Shown here piece by piece: positions 35,220-46,532 of a stretch of 64,000 nt of DNA. The stretch is from Coptis chinensis. Lineage: Eukaryota > Streptophyta > Magnoliopsida > Ranunculales > Ranunculaceae. The notes beneath the pieces are model-generated. The model had not been told where the DNA came from and searched no databases. It saw nothing but the letters and a program-made list of their open reading frames with translations. Position 1 is the stretch's first letter. The number at the start of each line of letters is the position of its first letter. The stretch spans positions 93,457,501-93,521,500 of the forward strand of contig CM027379.1 in assembly GCA_015680905.1 (NCBI GenBank). The letters are read 5' to 3'. The translations under genes and the position numbers were made by a program.

Positions 35220-36270
35220 AACTAAAAGAGAGCTTGGGGTGAGGCGTGAAGGGTTTTTTGTTGCTAGATGGGTTTTGTGTTACTGTGTTGTAAAGCGTTC
35301 AGGGTTTGGGAGTTTTTTTGTATCCTATTCCTGTTTCGGTATTTCCTACCAAAACTTCCATATTTGGACTTTTGTCGTGTCCCAAACTTGTGTGTCTAGT
35401 GTCTCCCCAAAACAATTACTTTTCAGAGGGGTACATGTACATGGAATTTGAAAACAAAACACACTTGAAAATATTTGAAAAAAGAAACACACTGGAAAAT
35501 ATTCCTCCTTAGGCTGGGTGCAATGGCTCCGCATTCCCTTAAAATTGGTTGGAGTTGCGGTGGTTTTCTCCCCCTATCTCTATATAACTCTCTATATATA
35601 TAGAGTATTATTGAGGAATGAAGAGTGCATTCCATGCGAGTTGAAATGACGAGGTTTGTAAAAACCCAAACAGCACCACTTGAAGTGGCGTGAAATGTAA
35701 AATACAATTTCATATGGCGCCATTTGAAGTAGAGTGGTTTGCAAAGTGTTCCCACCAAACCACATGCTAATTATGAGAACAATGAATTACTACACTACCC
35801 CCACTACTTCAATTTTATTATGGATGTATTGTCTTTTGCTAGTTATGTTTAAGAGAGCGCAGGGGCAGTTTTGTCTTTTGCAAAATATGGGTTTCTATTC
35901 TACGCCATTTGAAGAGGCGCCGAATGGTTTAATTTTTTTTTTTTTTTTTTGGTTTTCACTCCGCGCTGGTTGAAGTGGCGTTGAAAAAAACTTGGGTTTC
36001 AAACCGCGCCAGTTCAAGTAGCGTAGGATTGTTCACACCATTTATTTAACAAAACCTACTCTCTATCCGTATAACACTGTTTTTTGGAGGGATAGAGATA
36101 GGGAGTGGCAGACCATTGGACTCAGCCTTAGGGCATCACCAATGCAAGCCCTCAAAATAGAGGGCTACATCAGTAGTTTAAACTTTAAAGGTTTGGTTGA
36201 AGGAGAAATATGATATGAAGGACCTCTAAAGGAGAGGTTCCACAACGCACCTTAAGTAAAATTCAATCAA
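35220..36270. other. Non-coding stretch with repeated GCCA-TTGAAG-TGGC near-palindromes
   Basis: Five near-palindromic motifs of the type GCGCCAYTTGAAGTGGCG occur at about 35671-35690, 35714-35733, 35899-35920, 35960-35980 and 36003-36024. The spacers include TATATA-rich sequence and a T-run (35934-35950). No protein is recognised. The block has features of a decayed DNA element, but clear ends were not found. Confidence 0.5.
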
Positions 36271-36402
36271 ACTAGCATTAGACTGGGAATGTTTGCCTTG
36301 TACAAGCTTGGGAGTTGGGTAGGTCACGAGTTCAAGTGATCAAGTCTTAGTGCGTGCAAACTTTTAATTTATGTTCTAGTTTAATTTGTTTTACCAAAAA
36401 AA
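36270..36402 (+). repeat. SINE-like stretch with A-rich tail
   Basis: GACTGGGAATGTTTGCCTTG, then GTAGGTCACGAGTTCAAGTG, resembles the A- and B-box arrangement of a tRNA-derived SINE, and a run of ten A follows at about 36395. No flanking duplication was verified, so the call is tentative. Confidence 0.35.
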
Positions 36403-36455
36403 AAAGTCACATGCATATGGGCTTGGGTTTCAGCGACTCTGAGCACCTCTAAAAC

Positions 36456-36935
36456 CATTGTTCTAAAAATCGGTCTAGGCGGCTACCTAGGCAGTCCCTA
36501 GGCACTAGGCGGTGCCCAACCGACTCGCCTAGGCCCAAGTCGTTTAAAAAATCGGTGGACCGACTAGGCGGGTCTAGGCGGTCCACCGATTTTTTTTTTT
36601 TTTTTGAATGATTAAATGTCGAAAATTAAAGGCCCATGTAGGCTTAAGATTTGAATGAGTTTAAAAGCAGACTAAACTCTAATGTAAATTATATGCCCCA
36701 CTATAACAAAGAATATGTTTTTATATGAAGCCAATATTCTTCAACACACTATTACGCATTTTTGTAATAATATATTTGTTTGTGTTTATTTTTTGAATTA
36801 TGGTAAATGATTTTTTTTATTTCTTGTAGTATAGGTATGTATTACTATATATATTAGGGAAAAAAACTGCCTGGCGCCTAGGAGCTAGGCGCTCTCCAAC
36901 CGCCCGACTATCGCCTAACGTTTTTTAGAACACTG
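36456..36935. mobile_element. hAT-type MITE, 480 bp, TSD TCTAAAAC
   Basis: Inverted ends: CATTGTTCTAAAAATCGG at 36456 and, on the minus strand from 36935, CAGTGTTCTAAAAAACGTT. Identical 8-bp copies of TCTAAAAC flank it (36448-36455 and 36936-36943). The arms carry repeated CCTAGGCG/CGCCTAGG words typical of a widespread plant non-autonomous hAT group. The interior is AT-rich with no transposase. Confidence 0.9.
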
Positions 36936-36943
36936 TCTAAAAC

Positions 36944-37560
36944 CATTGGAGGGCTGTTTTCTGGATTGGTCCTTCAACTTTGATTCCCCTTATTCTTCAC
37001 TTATTACTTCATAGTTCATAATAATCATAGTTCATATAATAAGAAAAGAGATCATTAGATGTTAAAACAAATCGATCAGAGTAGAAGTTATCATATTCTC
37101 AAATCAATATCAATCAATATATTAATATTTAAGTTTCCACAAGGGGTATTTTTCTAACTCTCTTAAAATTCCACGTCATCAACTCCTATTAAAATGGAAA
37201 TTCTTTTCCTATTGAAAAGAGAAATTCTAGCATTTATAATGAAAATGGTAATTATTCTCCTATTATAATAGGAATTCCTTTCCTATTGAAAAAGAAAAAT
37301 CTAGCACTTTTAATTAAAACAGGAATCTTTCTCCTATTAAAAATGAGAATTACGCTTCTAAATAAAAACGGTTTTTAAAACTTAATTAAAACGGGTTTTT
37401 AAGACTTGATTAAAACAATTTGTTATGAAATTAAAACGAGTTAGCGACGAGAGCAGGAATAATGATTTGTTCCCAATTAAAAAATAGGTTTTTAAAACAT
37501 AATTAAAACAATTTGTTGAGAAATTAAAACGGGTTTTTAATACTTAATTAATTAAAACAA
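36944..37560. other. AT-rich, low-complexity stretch
   Basis: Degenerate tandem words of the type ATTAAAACGGGTTTTTAAAA and CCTATTRAAAAWGRGAAT fill about 37190-37560. No gene is seen. Confidence 0.5.
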
Positions 37561-37787
37561 TGGGTATTTAGGTTTTGGTCCTATTTATAGTAGCGATATT
37601 AGGCTTTGATACATTTATAGTTGGAAATTAAACTTTAGTCCAACTTTTGATATTCAAACTCGTTGATTGTCTTGTATTTTGCTTAATACCTAGAATAATA
37701 CCCTTACACGCGTCTCACACGTTTGATTAATTTTAGGACTAAAGCCTAATATTGCTACTATAAATAGGACCAAAGCCTAAATACTCC
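37561..37787. mobile_element. Foldback MITE, about 227 bp
   Basis: Terminal inverted repeats of about 46 bp (GGGTATTTAGGTTTTGGTCC... and, on the minus strand from 37787, GGAGTATTTAGGCTTTGGTC...), including TATTTATAGTAGC, agree except at a few positions. The loop is short. A target duplication could not be fixed, so the superfamily is left open. Confidence 0.75.
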
Positions 37788-38086
37788 TAATTTTAGACAA
37801 AAATTCTCCTCGGCTTAAGCCTTTATGAAAAACTTTGCATTAGGCATATTTTTAGGCCTAACCTATTATAAAGCTTATAATTTTTTGAAAGAGAGAGAGA
37901 GAGTGAGAGAATTGAGATGTGCCGGTGGAGTCTGTGAGTGAAAACTAAACGAGTGAGAAGTATAAGAAAAGATTGTGTCGTAGAGAGCTATTAGTTTGAG
38001 CACAAGGTGTTTAAAGAAAGGTCTCAATGACAAGTGCTAAATCCGTAAGTGTGGGTTGATCACAAGGTGTTTGAAGAAAGTTCACA
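37788..38086. other. Flank between MITE and F-box relic
   Basis: Contains a (GA)n run at 37889-37910 and a duplicated phrase, GATCACAAGGTGTTTGAAGAAAG-like (about 37999 and about 38058), just before the F-box start. No other gene is seen. Confidence 0.4.
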
Positions 38087-38650
38087 ATGACAGGTAAAAG
38101 GAAATGTAAAAAAAAATGCTTTTCTACTAAACGACCCATAGGTAGGCTTAACTCTTTGCCCGAGGAAATCCGTGATCGGATATTCTCTTTTTTTCCTATG
38201 CAAGATGCTGTTAGAACCTGCATTCTTTCTGGGCAATGGAGAAACAATTGATCTTCTCTTTCTCACTTAGAGTTTAATCAACCTGAGTTCAGAAGTGTGC
38301 AAGTTTTCAAGAAATTTGTTGATTGTTTTCTTATTACTCACGGTAGGTTTGAGATAAGAAGCTTCAAACTTGTAATGGATGATACTGTTAATGGAGACAT
38401 GATTAATGATGTTTATGTCAATGCATGGATATACTTTGCTATAAAGCATAATGTTCGCGTGTTGGAACTTTCTTATCCCTGGGAAGAGCTTCCTGATTGT
38501 GCCTTTAAGTGTCATACCTTGACGGAATTGCGTTTAGAATACGTAGACTTTCATTTACCTAGCATGGTTTCTCTTCCTAGTCTCAAAATTTTGAAGCTCA
38601 CCGCAAATGCTATTTATGGTGAAAAGTTAACTGAAAATCTCTTTTCAGTA
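38087..38650 (+). pseudogene. F-box/LRR (FBD-type) protein, truncated, with in-frame stop
   Basis: From ATG 38087 the frame reads a basic N-terminus, then the F-box (LNSLPEEIRDRIFSFFPMQD, then AVRTCILSGQWRNN), which would bind SKP1 in an SCF ubiquitin ligase. A stop at about 38249 replaces the expected Trp codon of the F-box end. The same frame then continues with leucine-rich-repeat sequence (RVLELSYPWEELPDCAF, CHTLTELRLEYVDFHLPSMV, LPSLKILKLTANAIYGEKL). The match ends abruptly at about 38648, where LINE sequence begins in another frame. The remaining LRRs and the FBD domain are missing. It is a member of the large plant F-box/LRR family, disabled by both the stop and the LINE. Confidence 0.85.
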
Positions 38651-40010
38651 GGGGAGGCTCATGGTGTATAGCGGGTGATTTCAATGTGATCGGATTTTTT
38701 CATGAGAAAACGGGTGGTTGTCGTATAACTTTTAAGATGAGAGAGTTTGATAAGTGGGTTAGGAGGTGTGCGCTTATGGACATTCCCCTCACTGGGGGCA
38801 AGTTCACCTGGTCAAATAAGAATGAGAATCCCACCTTTTCATTTTTGGATATATTTCTTGTGAGTAGTGACTGGGAGGAAATATGGCCTCGTTTGGTTCA
38901 AGCTGTGGTCTCTAGTACGACATCGGATCACCACCCTATCACCTTATCTAAAGAGATTGGTGGAGGCAAACCTACCCCGTTTAGATTCGAGCTCATGTGG
39001 TTCTTTGATCCCAATTTAGTGGACAAGATTAGAGAATGGTGGGGGGTTCATCAGGAGGGAGATAGACCTAGCATTAGGTTTGCTAATAAGAAACTGCAGT
39101 TTGTTAAGTTTAAGATTAAGGAGTGGAATAAGACCGTTTTCGGTAGGATTGATAGGAAAAAGGATCAACTCTTAAGTGACATAAGGATTTTAGATTTGAA
39201 GGAGGAGGAAGGTCCTCTATCCAAGGAAGAGTGGAGTAGTCGCTTAAACATGAAAGCAAAATTTGAGAAGGTGGTGAACTTAGAAGAAATTTCTTGGAGA
39301 CGGAAGTCAGGAGAGAGATGGATCAAGGAGGGCCAGTCTAATACTAAATTTTTTCACCAATGTGCTAAAGCGAGATTTAGAGAGAATTTTCTTTAGAAAT
39401 TGTTAATTGAAGGCGAGTGGGGAAAATAATCTCAGAAATAAGGTGGTGCAATATTATTCTAAGTTGTATACCGAGCCTAATCGTATTCGCCCTCAGATTG
39501 ATAATCTTGGCTTAGATTGCATTTCAGATGGGGAATGGGATGAGTTAGAAAAGAGCATGGAGGAGGAGGAGGTATATATAAGAAGCTATGAAGTGTCTAA
39601 AGAGTGATAAATCTCCGGGTCCATATGGTTTTTCAATTGAGTTTTTTAGAAAAATTTGGGGGGTGGTGAAAGACGATTTTATGGATATGGTCCGAGATTT
39701 TTATGAGTCGAGTTTTTTAGCCCATAGCATAACACATTCATAAAGCTTATTCCAAAAAAGCAAGGGGTGGAGGATATTGGTGATTTGCGTCCCATTAGTC
39801 TCATTGGAAGTGCTTACAAAATCATTTCAAAGGTTCACTCTATTAGGTTAAAAAAAGGTGTTATCTAGACTGATCGCTCAAGAGCAGGGGGCTTTCATTT
39901 TTGGACGACAAATTTTGGATGGGGTGTTAATTGCTAATGAGGCCATTGATGACAGGAAGAGGAGCGGCAACCTAGGCATCTTATGTAAAATCGATTTGGT
40001 TAAAGCATAT
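38650..40010 (+). mobile_element. L1-type LINE, 5'-truncated, part 1 (endonuclease and start of RT)
   Basis: Starts inside the endonuclease: GGSWCIAGDFNVIGFFHEKT, then LTGGKFTWSNKN and a TSDHHPITL histidine motif (38900-38950). The linker has RFELMWFFDPN and SWRRKSGERWIKEG, then NTKFFHQCAKAR. Reverse transcriptase begins near 39600 (KSDKSPGPYGFSIEFFRKIW, LRPISLIGSAYKIISK, QEQGAFIFGRQILDGVL) and stops at the Athila insertion exactly in the block KIDLVKAY. Breaks: stop at about 39394, frame changes at about 39405 and about 39605 and others. The missing 5' end is the usual outcome of incomplete target-primed reverse transcription. Part 2 is at 52812. Confidence 0.9.
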
Positions 40011-41498
40011 TGATAAGAGCCCAAAACTATAGTTTTAACCCCTTAACAATAATACTTTTAGACTAATTATGCGAGTAATAAATAAGAGTTAATGCTGATT
40101 ACGTGTTTTTATGTATTTCAGGTTTTTGAGTCAATTATGTGCAGAAATGTGTCACTTCGGCGAGATAAAGGAGCAAGGGTTGGTTGCTAAGGAGTTCTGT
40201 GATTAAAGGCCAAGATTCAAGGAGAAAAAGCCTTTAAAAAGCCCGGTCAAAGCTGAAAAGTCAAAGTCAACGCGGGCAGAAACAACACACAAAAGTCAGC
40301 AGAACTTTCGAAGACCGTATCTTTGGGCTCAGACCTCGGAATTGGGTGTACCTTATGTCAAAACGACCGTCTCGGAAAGAGCTTTCCAATGGTTCACACC
40401 TTGACCAAATCAAAGAAGCAGAAGTAGACAAAAAGTCTGTTGAAGCAAAATTTAGCTGAAAAGGCCTTTATGGACTGAAGAAATTGGGTTTTGGGCTCGA
40501 TTTTTCAGCCCAAAACATGGCTCCTCAGCCCATGCACGAAAATGAGGATCTTGTCTCCTCCATTTGAATGGAGAAGACTTAACTCTTAAGAAAGAATTAG
40601 CTTAGGGTAGCAAGTAGCCATTAGAGATAGTTCTAGATCTAGTTTTTACATTCAATTAATTAGTTCTATTACCTTGTTTTAATTTAGATTATTGAATCAT
40701 TGTTATTCCTTCATTAGATTAATAAAAGTAGTGAGTTCTTCATAATTTCAGTTTTTGTTATTTAAAATTACTTAGATCTAATTTCGATTCTTAGTTGTTA
40801 ATCATTTCTTAGTTGTTAATTTAGATTTGAATTATTGATTAGATCAAATTAGTAAATTTACAATCTTTATATGATGTCTTGTTTAAATTCAATTGAAAAT
40901 GATAGTTTAATGAATCAAGGCTAAACCTCCATTAGAGGGGTTTGATGAAGGCTTGATGAAAACTTGATTGTGTAGTGTAGAACTAGTTGTAAGAGTCTAT
41001 TCCACTCTAGAAGGTAGTTGATTCGCCATGAGAATAGGTTGGACTTTCTCACATGCTAGTCATTATTTGGTAAAGATTGCCATAATTGATTAGGGATTAG
41101 AACGACCAATTCTTATCATAAGAACGTAAGAATTGGATTACAAAATCTATACTAGTTTATTAAGTTGGATTCAAGGTGAAATCAAATTCCCCTAATTCTT
41201 TATCTAGATTCAAACCTTAGTATTATTTGTTAATTTATCGTATCTTGTTAGTATAATTTTCATCGTAGTATAAATTCCCACCATTACTCTAATTAACTTT
41301 GGATATGACTGATAGTCGTAGAAAATATTGAATACTAACGAACTAGGAGTGGAACGAATCTTTTACTCCAACTCTATTTCGGTAGATTCGATAGTAGACT
41401 AAACTTTGATAAACCCTGAGTAAAGTCTAGTTTAGTTTTACTTGCATTTAGTTTCATTGCTTATTTGTAAGTAGAACTATTCATTTTACAGTTTATCA
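40011..41498 (+). repeat. 5' LTR of Athila copy 1
   Basis: 1488 bp, begins TGATAAGAGCCC, ends TTTATCA. It is close to the 3' LTR (51320-52806, 1487 bp), with scattered transitions that are commoner in the first half; I estimate about 95% identity. Confidence 0.93.
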
Positions 41499-41500
41499 AA

Positions 41501-41513
41501 TGGCGCCGCTGCC
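41501..41513 (+). promoter_or_regulatory. Athila primer-binding site
   Basis: TGGCGCCGCTGCC two bases after the LTR. It differs by one base from TGGCGCCGTTGCC, the complement of plant tRNA-Asp used by Athila elements. Confidence 0.8.
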
Positions 41514-41629
41514 ATCTTAGTTCCCATTAGTATTATTTTCTTTAGCATTGTTAGTCTTCCAAAGTTCCATAACCCACCCACCCTTGTTTGATTCTAACTG
41601 TGGTCGTTTGTTTCAGATCTGAATGTTTC

Positions 41630-41995
41630 CTCACAAGAATACACGAAGTGCGACCCACGCCCTACTAAGGCAAAATTCGAACGCCCCCCGCGCCTAAGCG
41701 CCTGGAACTTGAGTTTTACTTGAGCGTGACCCGCGCTTTGCCAAGGCAAAACTCAAAGCCCCCAAGCGCTGGAACTTGAGTTTTACCCGAAGCGACCGCT
41801 TTTGCCAAAAAACTTCGAAAACCCCATGCGGTAAGTGCTTGGAACTTGAGTTTTACCTGAGCGAGACCCGCGCCTTGCCAAGGCAAAGTTCGAGCGCCCC
41901 CCACGCTGAAGCGCCTGGAGCTCGAGTTGAACCTGAGCGCTACCTACGCCCGACCTAGGCTGATTCTGAGCGCGACCTGCGCCCTTTACTCTGAA
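41630..41995 (+). repeat. GC-rich leader repeats upstream of gag (about 70-bp unit)
   Basis: CTGGAACTTGAGTTTTAC-type phrases start at 41702, 41769, 41838 and (diverged) 41915, each followed by GAGCGMGACCCGCGCC...CCAAGGCAAA. The GC content contrasts sharply with the surrounding DNA. A related array lies behind the first 3' ORF at 48180-48470, and shorter relatives are in copy 2. Confidence 0.85.
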
Positions 41996-42226
41996 CAGCT
42001 CGATTCCACAGGTTAGTTCAAACTTCCATTTCTTCAAGTTATTCAGTGTTCTAACTTGTTATACACACTGAGCACACGTATACAAGACGCTATTCATAAG
42101 CGAAGCAAGGAGGCATTCATGTACTTCTTTCTTCCACACCTCACATCTCCTGTTAGAGGTTCATACTAGCATATCAGGTTTGTTTGGAGTGTTGTCGTGT
42201 TTAGTTAAGATTGGTCTTAGCCTTGC

Positions 42227-43982
42227 ATGAGATTAAGGTCAAGCCGAAGAAAAACGCCTAACGTAATCAACCGACAACGTCAACAAACACACTTTTCTAG
42301 TATACCACTCACTACACCTCTAGCTAGCATACCACACACCACACTTGAAATAATGGCTGAAGAAAGAGAGTCTCCTCTCTCGGACTTTTACAAAGCCTTG
42401 AATGATAGCCCAAAATCCTGCATCATTCTATCAGACCCAGTTGGGGATTTCCGAATCCCCCCAAATATATTTAATTTGTTACACATTTTTCATGGGTTAG
42501 ACCATGAAAAGCAGTATTAGCACATGCGTAGGATTGACCAAGTCCTTACTACATTCCACCATCCTACGGTTGGTGCTGAACAAATTAAACTGGGGTATTT
42601 CCTTTCACCCTAGCCGACAAAGCGGCGCTTGGTTAACTACCCAAAGCCTAATTACGCATGGACTCGTGGGCCAAACTTGTTCAACTATTTATGGAACATT
42701 TTTACCCACCACTGAAGATCGATGAAATACTTTCCAAGATTCATTTCTTTCGATAGAATCCTCATGAATCATTTTCATAGGCTTGGAATTGTTTCACCGA
42801 TCTTCTTATAGAGTGTCCACACCGTAACCTCGTGAAAGACACGTTAGTTCGTGCCTTTTTCAAGGGACTGTTACACCACCACAAAGAGGTGATTGACATA
42901 ATGAATGGGGGTAGTTTCCTCAGTAAGGGAGCCTCAGAGGCTTATAAATTTTTAGAAAATCAAACAAAGCGGAATAATAACTAGGGGGTAGTGACGATAT
43001 CTCCCGTTCTGCTAGTTCTTCTACAACAGTTAAGGCCGCCGGTATGTTTGAGATGAAACCCGATCCTGAACTTAAAAATTTAATCGAATCTCTTACTAAA
43101 AAGGTAGAGGTTATTTCTGTTCAACAAAAGCCTATTCCCGTTATGAATGTCAACACCAATCCATGTAATTTCTGTTTGAGTCCAAAGCATCTCGACTCCT
43201 ATTGTCCTCTCGTCTATGAACAACAACAATCACAACAAGATAATGTTTGTTCCATTAATAGCGAACCTAACGCAGCTTGGCGACAAAACCCCAACTTCGG
43301 TTGGCAAAATAATAATCAACAACCTCCAAGGTTTAATAACCAAAATGTTAGGCCAACAAACAATTATAACCAAGCTCCACCACGACAAGGACAAGGTCAG
43401 GATAATTATAATAATTATAACAATAATAATTATAATACTAATAGAGGTATCGTTCCGGTTAATAATAATAACTATCACAACCGACCCATTAATAATCAAC
43501 GTGACATAGTTCCTATCACACAATCTGTAGCAACTACTCCTCCACAACCGGATCGTTTCGATGCCTTTATGCAATCTCAACAACAGATTTTACAAGCCAT
43601 CCAACTTTCCTTACAGCAGTTAGCACAAGAGAAAGTACAACCAAAAGGTGTGTTCCCAGGTCAAGCAATACCTAATCCTAAAATAACAAACATAGCCTTT
43701 GAGTTGAATGGTAATACTAATACGGAAAATACACACGTAGGTGAGCTAAATTCCATCACCACTCTCCGTTTAGGTAGAGTGGTTGATAACAAAATAACTA
43801 TGCCTATAGTTACCCCACCAGTAGTCCCTACACCGGATTTCGAACTAGATACCGAAATGATAACTGAAGATCCTACCCCTGTAGAAGTACTCGTTAAACC
43901 AAAACCTAAGAAATATAAAAACAAGGTTAAACATCCTATTGATCCATATGCTAAATATAGAGAGAAACCACCGTTTTATTAG
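42227..43982 (+). pseudogene. gag: Athila copy 1 gag, broken
   Basis: Starts MRLRSSRRKTPNVINRQRQQ; an internal ATG (MAEERESPLSDFYKALND) at 42354 may be the real start. The retrotransposon gag domain is split by several stops and shifts between 42520 and 42990. A zinc knuckle follows (CNFCLSPKHLDSYC, the C-x2-C-x4-H-x4-C pattern intact), then a long Asn/Gln-rich low-complexity region (about 43250-43500). The end is VKPKPKKYKNKVKHPIDPYA, before the protease. It would form the particle shell and bind RNA. Confidence 0.88.
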
Positions 43983-43991
43983 AAATTAGCT

Positions 43992-44740
43992 ATGTTAAAC
44001 AAGGATACAAATTTTGACGAGATTAGGGAAGTTTTTAAAAATCTAACAATAAACTTACCTTTTCTTGAAGCACTTAAAAAGTTATCTCACCATGCTAAGT
44101 TTCTCAAAGAGTTGTCCACTACTAGGCGTAAGACAAAGATTCCTAAAGACGCCTTTTTAACTGAACGGTTTTCAACTTTAACGGAACACAATGGAATCGT
44201 TAAGTACAAGGACCCTGGTCGTCCTACTGTACAATGAACCTTAAGGGATACTCACACGACCACTGCTTTATTAGACCTGGGGGCGAGTGTTAACTTACTC
44301 CCTTACTATTTATATAAACAAATAGGTTTACAGGAAATACAACCTACAACAATGACGTTACAATTAGCTGATAGGTCTATCAAGTATCCTGAGGGTGTAA
44401 TTGAAAACATGCTGGTTAAGGTTTAGGATTTCTACTATCCTGCGGATTTTGTTATCCTCGATACAGAGGTCGCTAACGACTTTGTTCCGATTATTTTAGG
44501 GCGCCCTTTCTTGGCAACTGCCAACGCGCTTATAAACTGCCGCGATGGTTCGATGTCATTGTCCTTTGGCCATCTTTCTGTTAAGGTCAATATTTTTAAA
44601 ACGATCAAACAATTTCCTGATACGAATATCGATGGAGAGGTTAGCATGATCGAGAGCTTAGCTCATGATTATTTCAAAACCACGTTTCCGGATGACCAGA
44701 TGCACAAATTCCTTTCCTTTGGAAGTTCCAACTTCGACGA
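43992..44740 (+). pseudogene. Athila copy 1 protease region, broken
   Basis: MLNKDTNFDEIREVFKNLTI is followed by a stop at about 44235. The aspartic protease core ALLDLGASVNLLPYYLYKQI keeps the D-L-G active-site loop usual for Athila. After a further stop (about 44424) the frame reads FVPIILGRPFLATANALINC and runs on to MHKFLSFGSSNFDENS at about 44745. The protease would cut gag-pol; here it is interrupted. Confidence 0.85.
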
Positions 44741-45254
44741 GAACTCCCTAGAAGTCGAGGAAGATTTCCTTCATCTATTTTGCAACTCTTCCTTGCCACC
44801 TCGCGAGTCCCACCCTGCCAACATTCCTTCATCCCTTGACACTATGACGGAAGATGAATTTTTCACCCTCTATCCCAGTGATTCTTTTGACCCACCTATC
44901 GAGGAATGTCTTGCATATCTCAAGGCTTCTAATGATCTAGACATGAGAGCTCTAGTTGACACTCATTCATCTTCCATCACCAATTTTTCCCACCTTCCAC
45001 CTTTTCAAAGGAACCTAGAGTTTGCGCTTGATCTTCTTGCTTCTTCTGTGCTTAATGATTTTCTAAATCCTCTTAATACAGAAATAATTCCCAAGGGAAA
45101 GGCACTTGACACCTTCAGTTTCAGAATTGAGACAGTTCCCACCTACACCATGAATGAGTTTTGTGTTAAACCCACATTCTCATTTTTTCCATTCCTTACT
45201 TCTAAAACTTATCCATATCCAATATATCTTCCACAAATATCTATTTTCTCATGA
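44741..45254 (+). other. Unrecognised coding segment fused in frame after Athila protease
   Basis: The frame from the protease region (44511) continues without a stop to 45254. Up to FLSFGSSNF it matches copy 2; after that it does not. It contains EEDFLHLFCNSSLPPRESHP, then MTEDEFFTLYPSDSFDPPIE and FQRNLEFALDLLASSVLNDF. In copy 2 the same place leads into reverse transcriptase (from 57980). The segment is acidic, rich in Ser/Pro/Phe, and resembles no retroelement domain I know. Sequence common to both copies resumes at about 45530 (copy 2: about 61040). It could be captured host sequence, or an alternative segment of a non-autonomous Athila subfamily. Confidence 0.7.
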
Positions 45255-46277
45255 TCATTCACTTGGCCACCGTTTCGTTGGAGAAAAAAGAAGGTGCATG
45301 CTCGGTTATGTTCTAGATCTATCAGACTTAGCTTTCATTTCACTAAGCTGCGTCGTAGAAAATCTTGGTGCTTGATTCTATTTGGGGGTGCATTCCATGT
45401 TATTTATTTATGGAAAGACCCACAACTCTTTAGGTTGTTGATATTTGGAAAACTGCAGGGTATCTGATATATCAGATATTTGTTAAAGTCTCGAATATCT
45501 GATTATAAACGGCTCATTTTGTCGTTTGGTGTACTTCCTTTCACTTCCATATATTGGTAAGTGCACCATTCAGGTAACCGGGCCCTCCCTATGGAGTGTG
45601 TGGCTGTAAGTACCAGATCATAAGTCCACGTTTAACATAATTCACGTTTTCCACTCTTGCATATTTTCTCGATTTTTGAATCATGTTCTTCTATGATGTG
45701 AATTATATATTTATTGTTTTTTATTTTTCTTATATTAAATCTTATTCATAAAAAGTAAAAAATATCAAAACCATAAAAATAGTAATCTAGGAAGTCTCGA
45801 GAATCTGACTTTAAAAGACCCCACATTAAAACAAATTTTCAAACTTCGTTGCCAAAAATTTGTTTGGGGGTGGGGTGTTTATTTTTCCGTCCTTGATTGT
45901 TCAACTTTCCATTTGTGTTGCTTAGGCCATTTAATCATATTTCAATTCGGGTTGACAGTATCTATGAATGTAGATTTCATTCGTTCGCATAACTAATGTC
46001 ACACACGCACTTTGAAGCATTTTCCATCTTCTTATATGTTATCCCATGGTTGGAATAGATTGTTTTATAGATCATTAGATTGGAAATTCTCTCCTAATCG
46101 TTTTCATATCTCATTCGCAAAAATCGAACCGGTAGCGAAGCGGCAATTTTAGTTTGAAGTTGCGCGAAAAATCGAATTGGGCTTGGGCCCAAAATCACCC
46201 ACGCACGTGCGTACCCTTCCTCCAAAAACAAAACAGTCGCGAGTTTTGCTTCTCACTTCCGCCATTAAAGAGTTTAA

Positions 46278-46281
<4 letters not shown>

Positions 46282-46311
<30 letters not shown>
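46282..46311. repeat. (TA)n microsatellite before 3' ORF 1
   Basis: About 15 TA units, absent from the matching place in copy 2 (about 61820-61850, A-rich there). It lies where a TATA box for the 3' ORF would be expected. Confidence 0.85.
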
Positions 46312-46312
<1 letters not shown>

Positions 46313-46532
46313 CCTAACTACACCTACGCCCAAAGTTCAATCCCAACCCAAATTTTCTCAAAACCATCTCCCACACCATTTCAACCCTTTCCCACCACCG
46401 AAAACATCCAAAAATCCAAAAAATTGAACTGCCACCGCCCCACCTCGCCACCACCATTGTTTTTTTTAGTGAGGTTGTTTCAAACTCCATCCCCACATTG
46501 CTTTTAAGCTTTTCACTCGTTCCAAAAACTCA

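Noticed and set aside
36270-36402. Possible tRNA gene
   Set aside because: B-box-like GAGTTCAAGTG is present, but no acceptor stem or anticodon arm can be folded; kept only as SINE-like.
41716-42037. Minus-strand frames in the GC-rich Athila leader
   Set aside because: They reflect GC-rich tandem repeats; not conserved as protein between the leader copies.
43230-43583. Minus-strand frame rich in isoleucine opposite Athila gag
   Set aside because: It is the mirror of the AAT/AAC-rich Asn/Gln stretch of gag; composition explains its openness. The same applies at 56435-56836.
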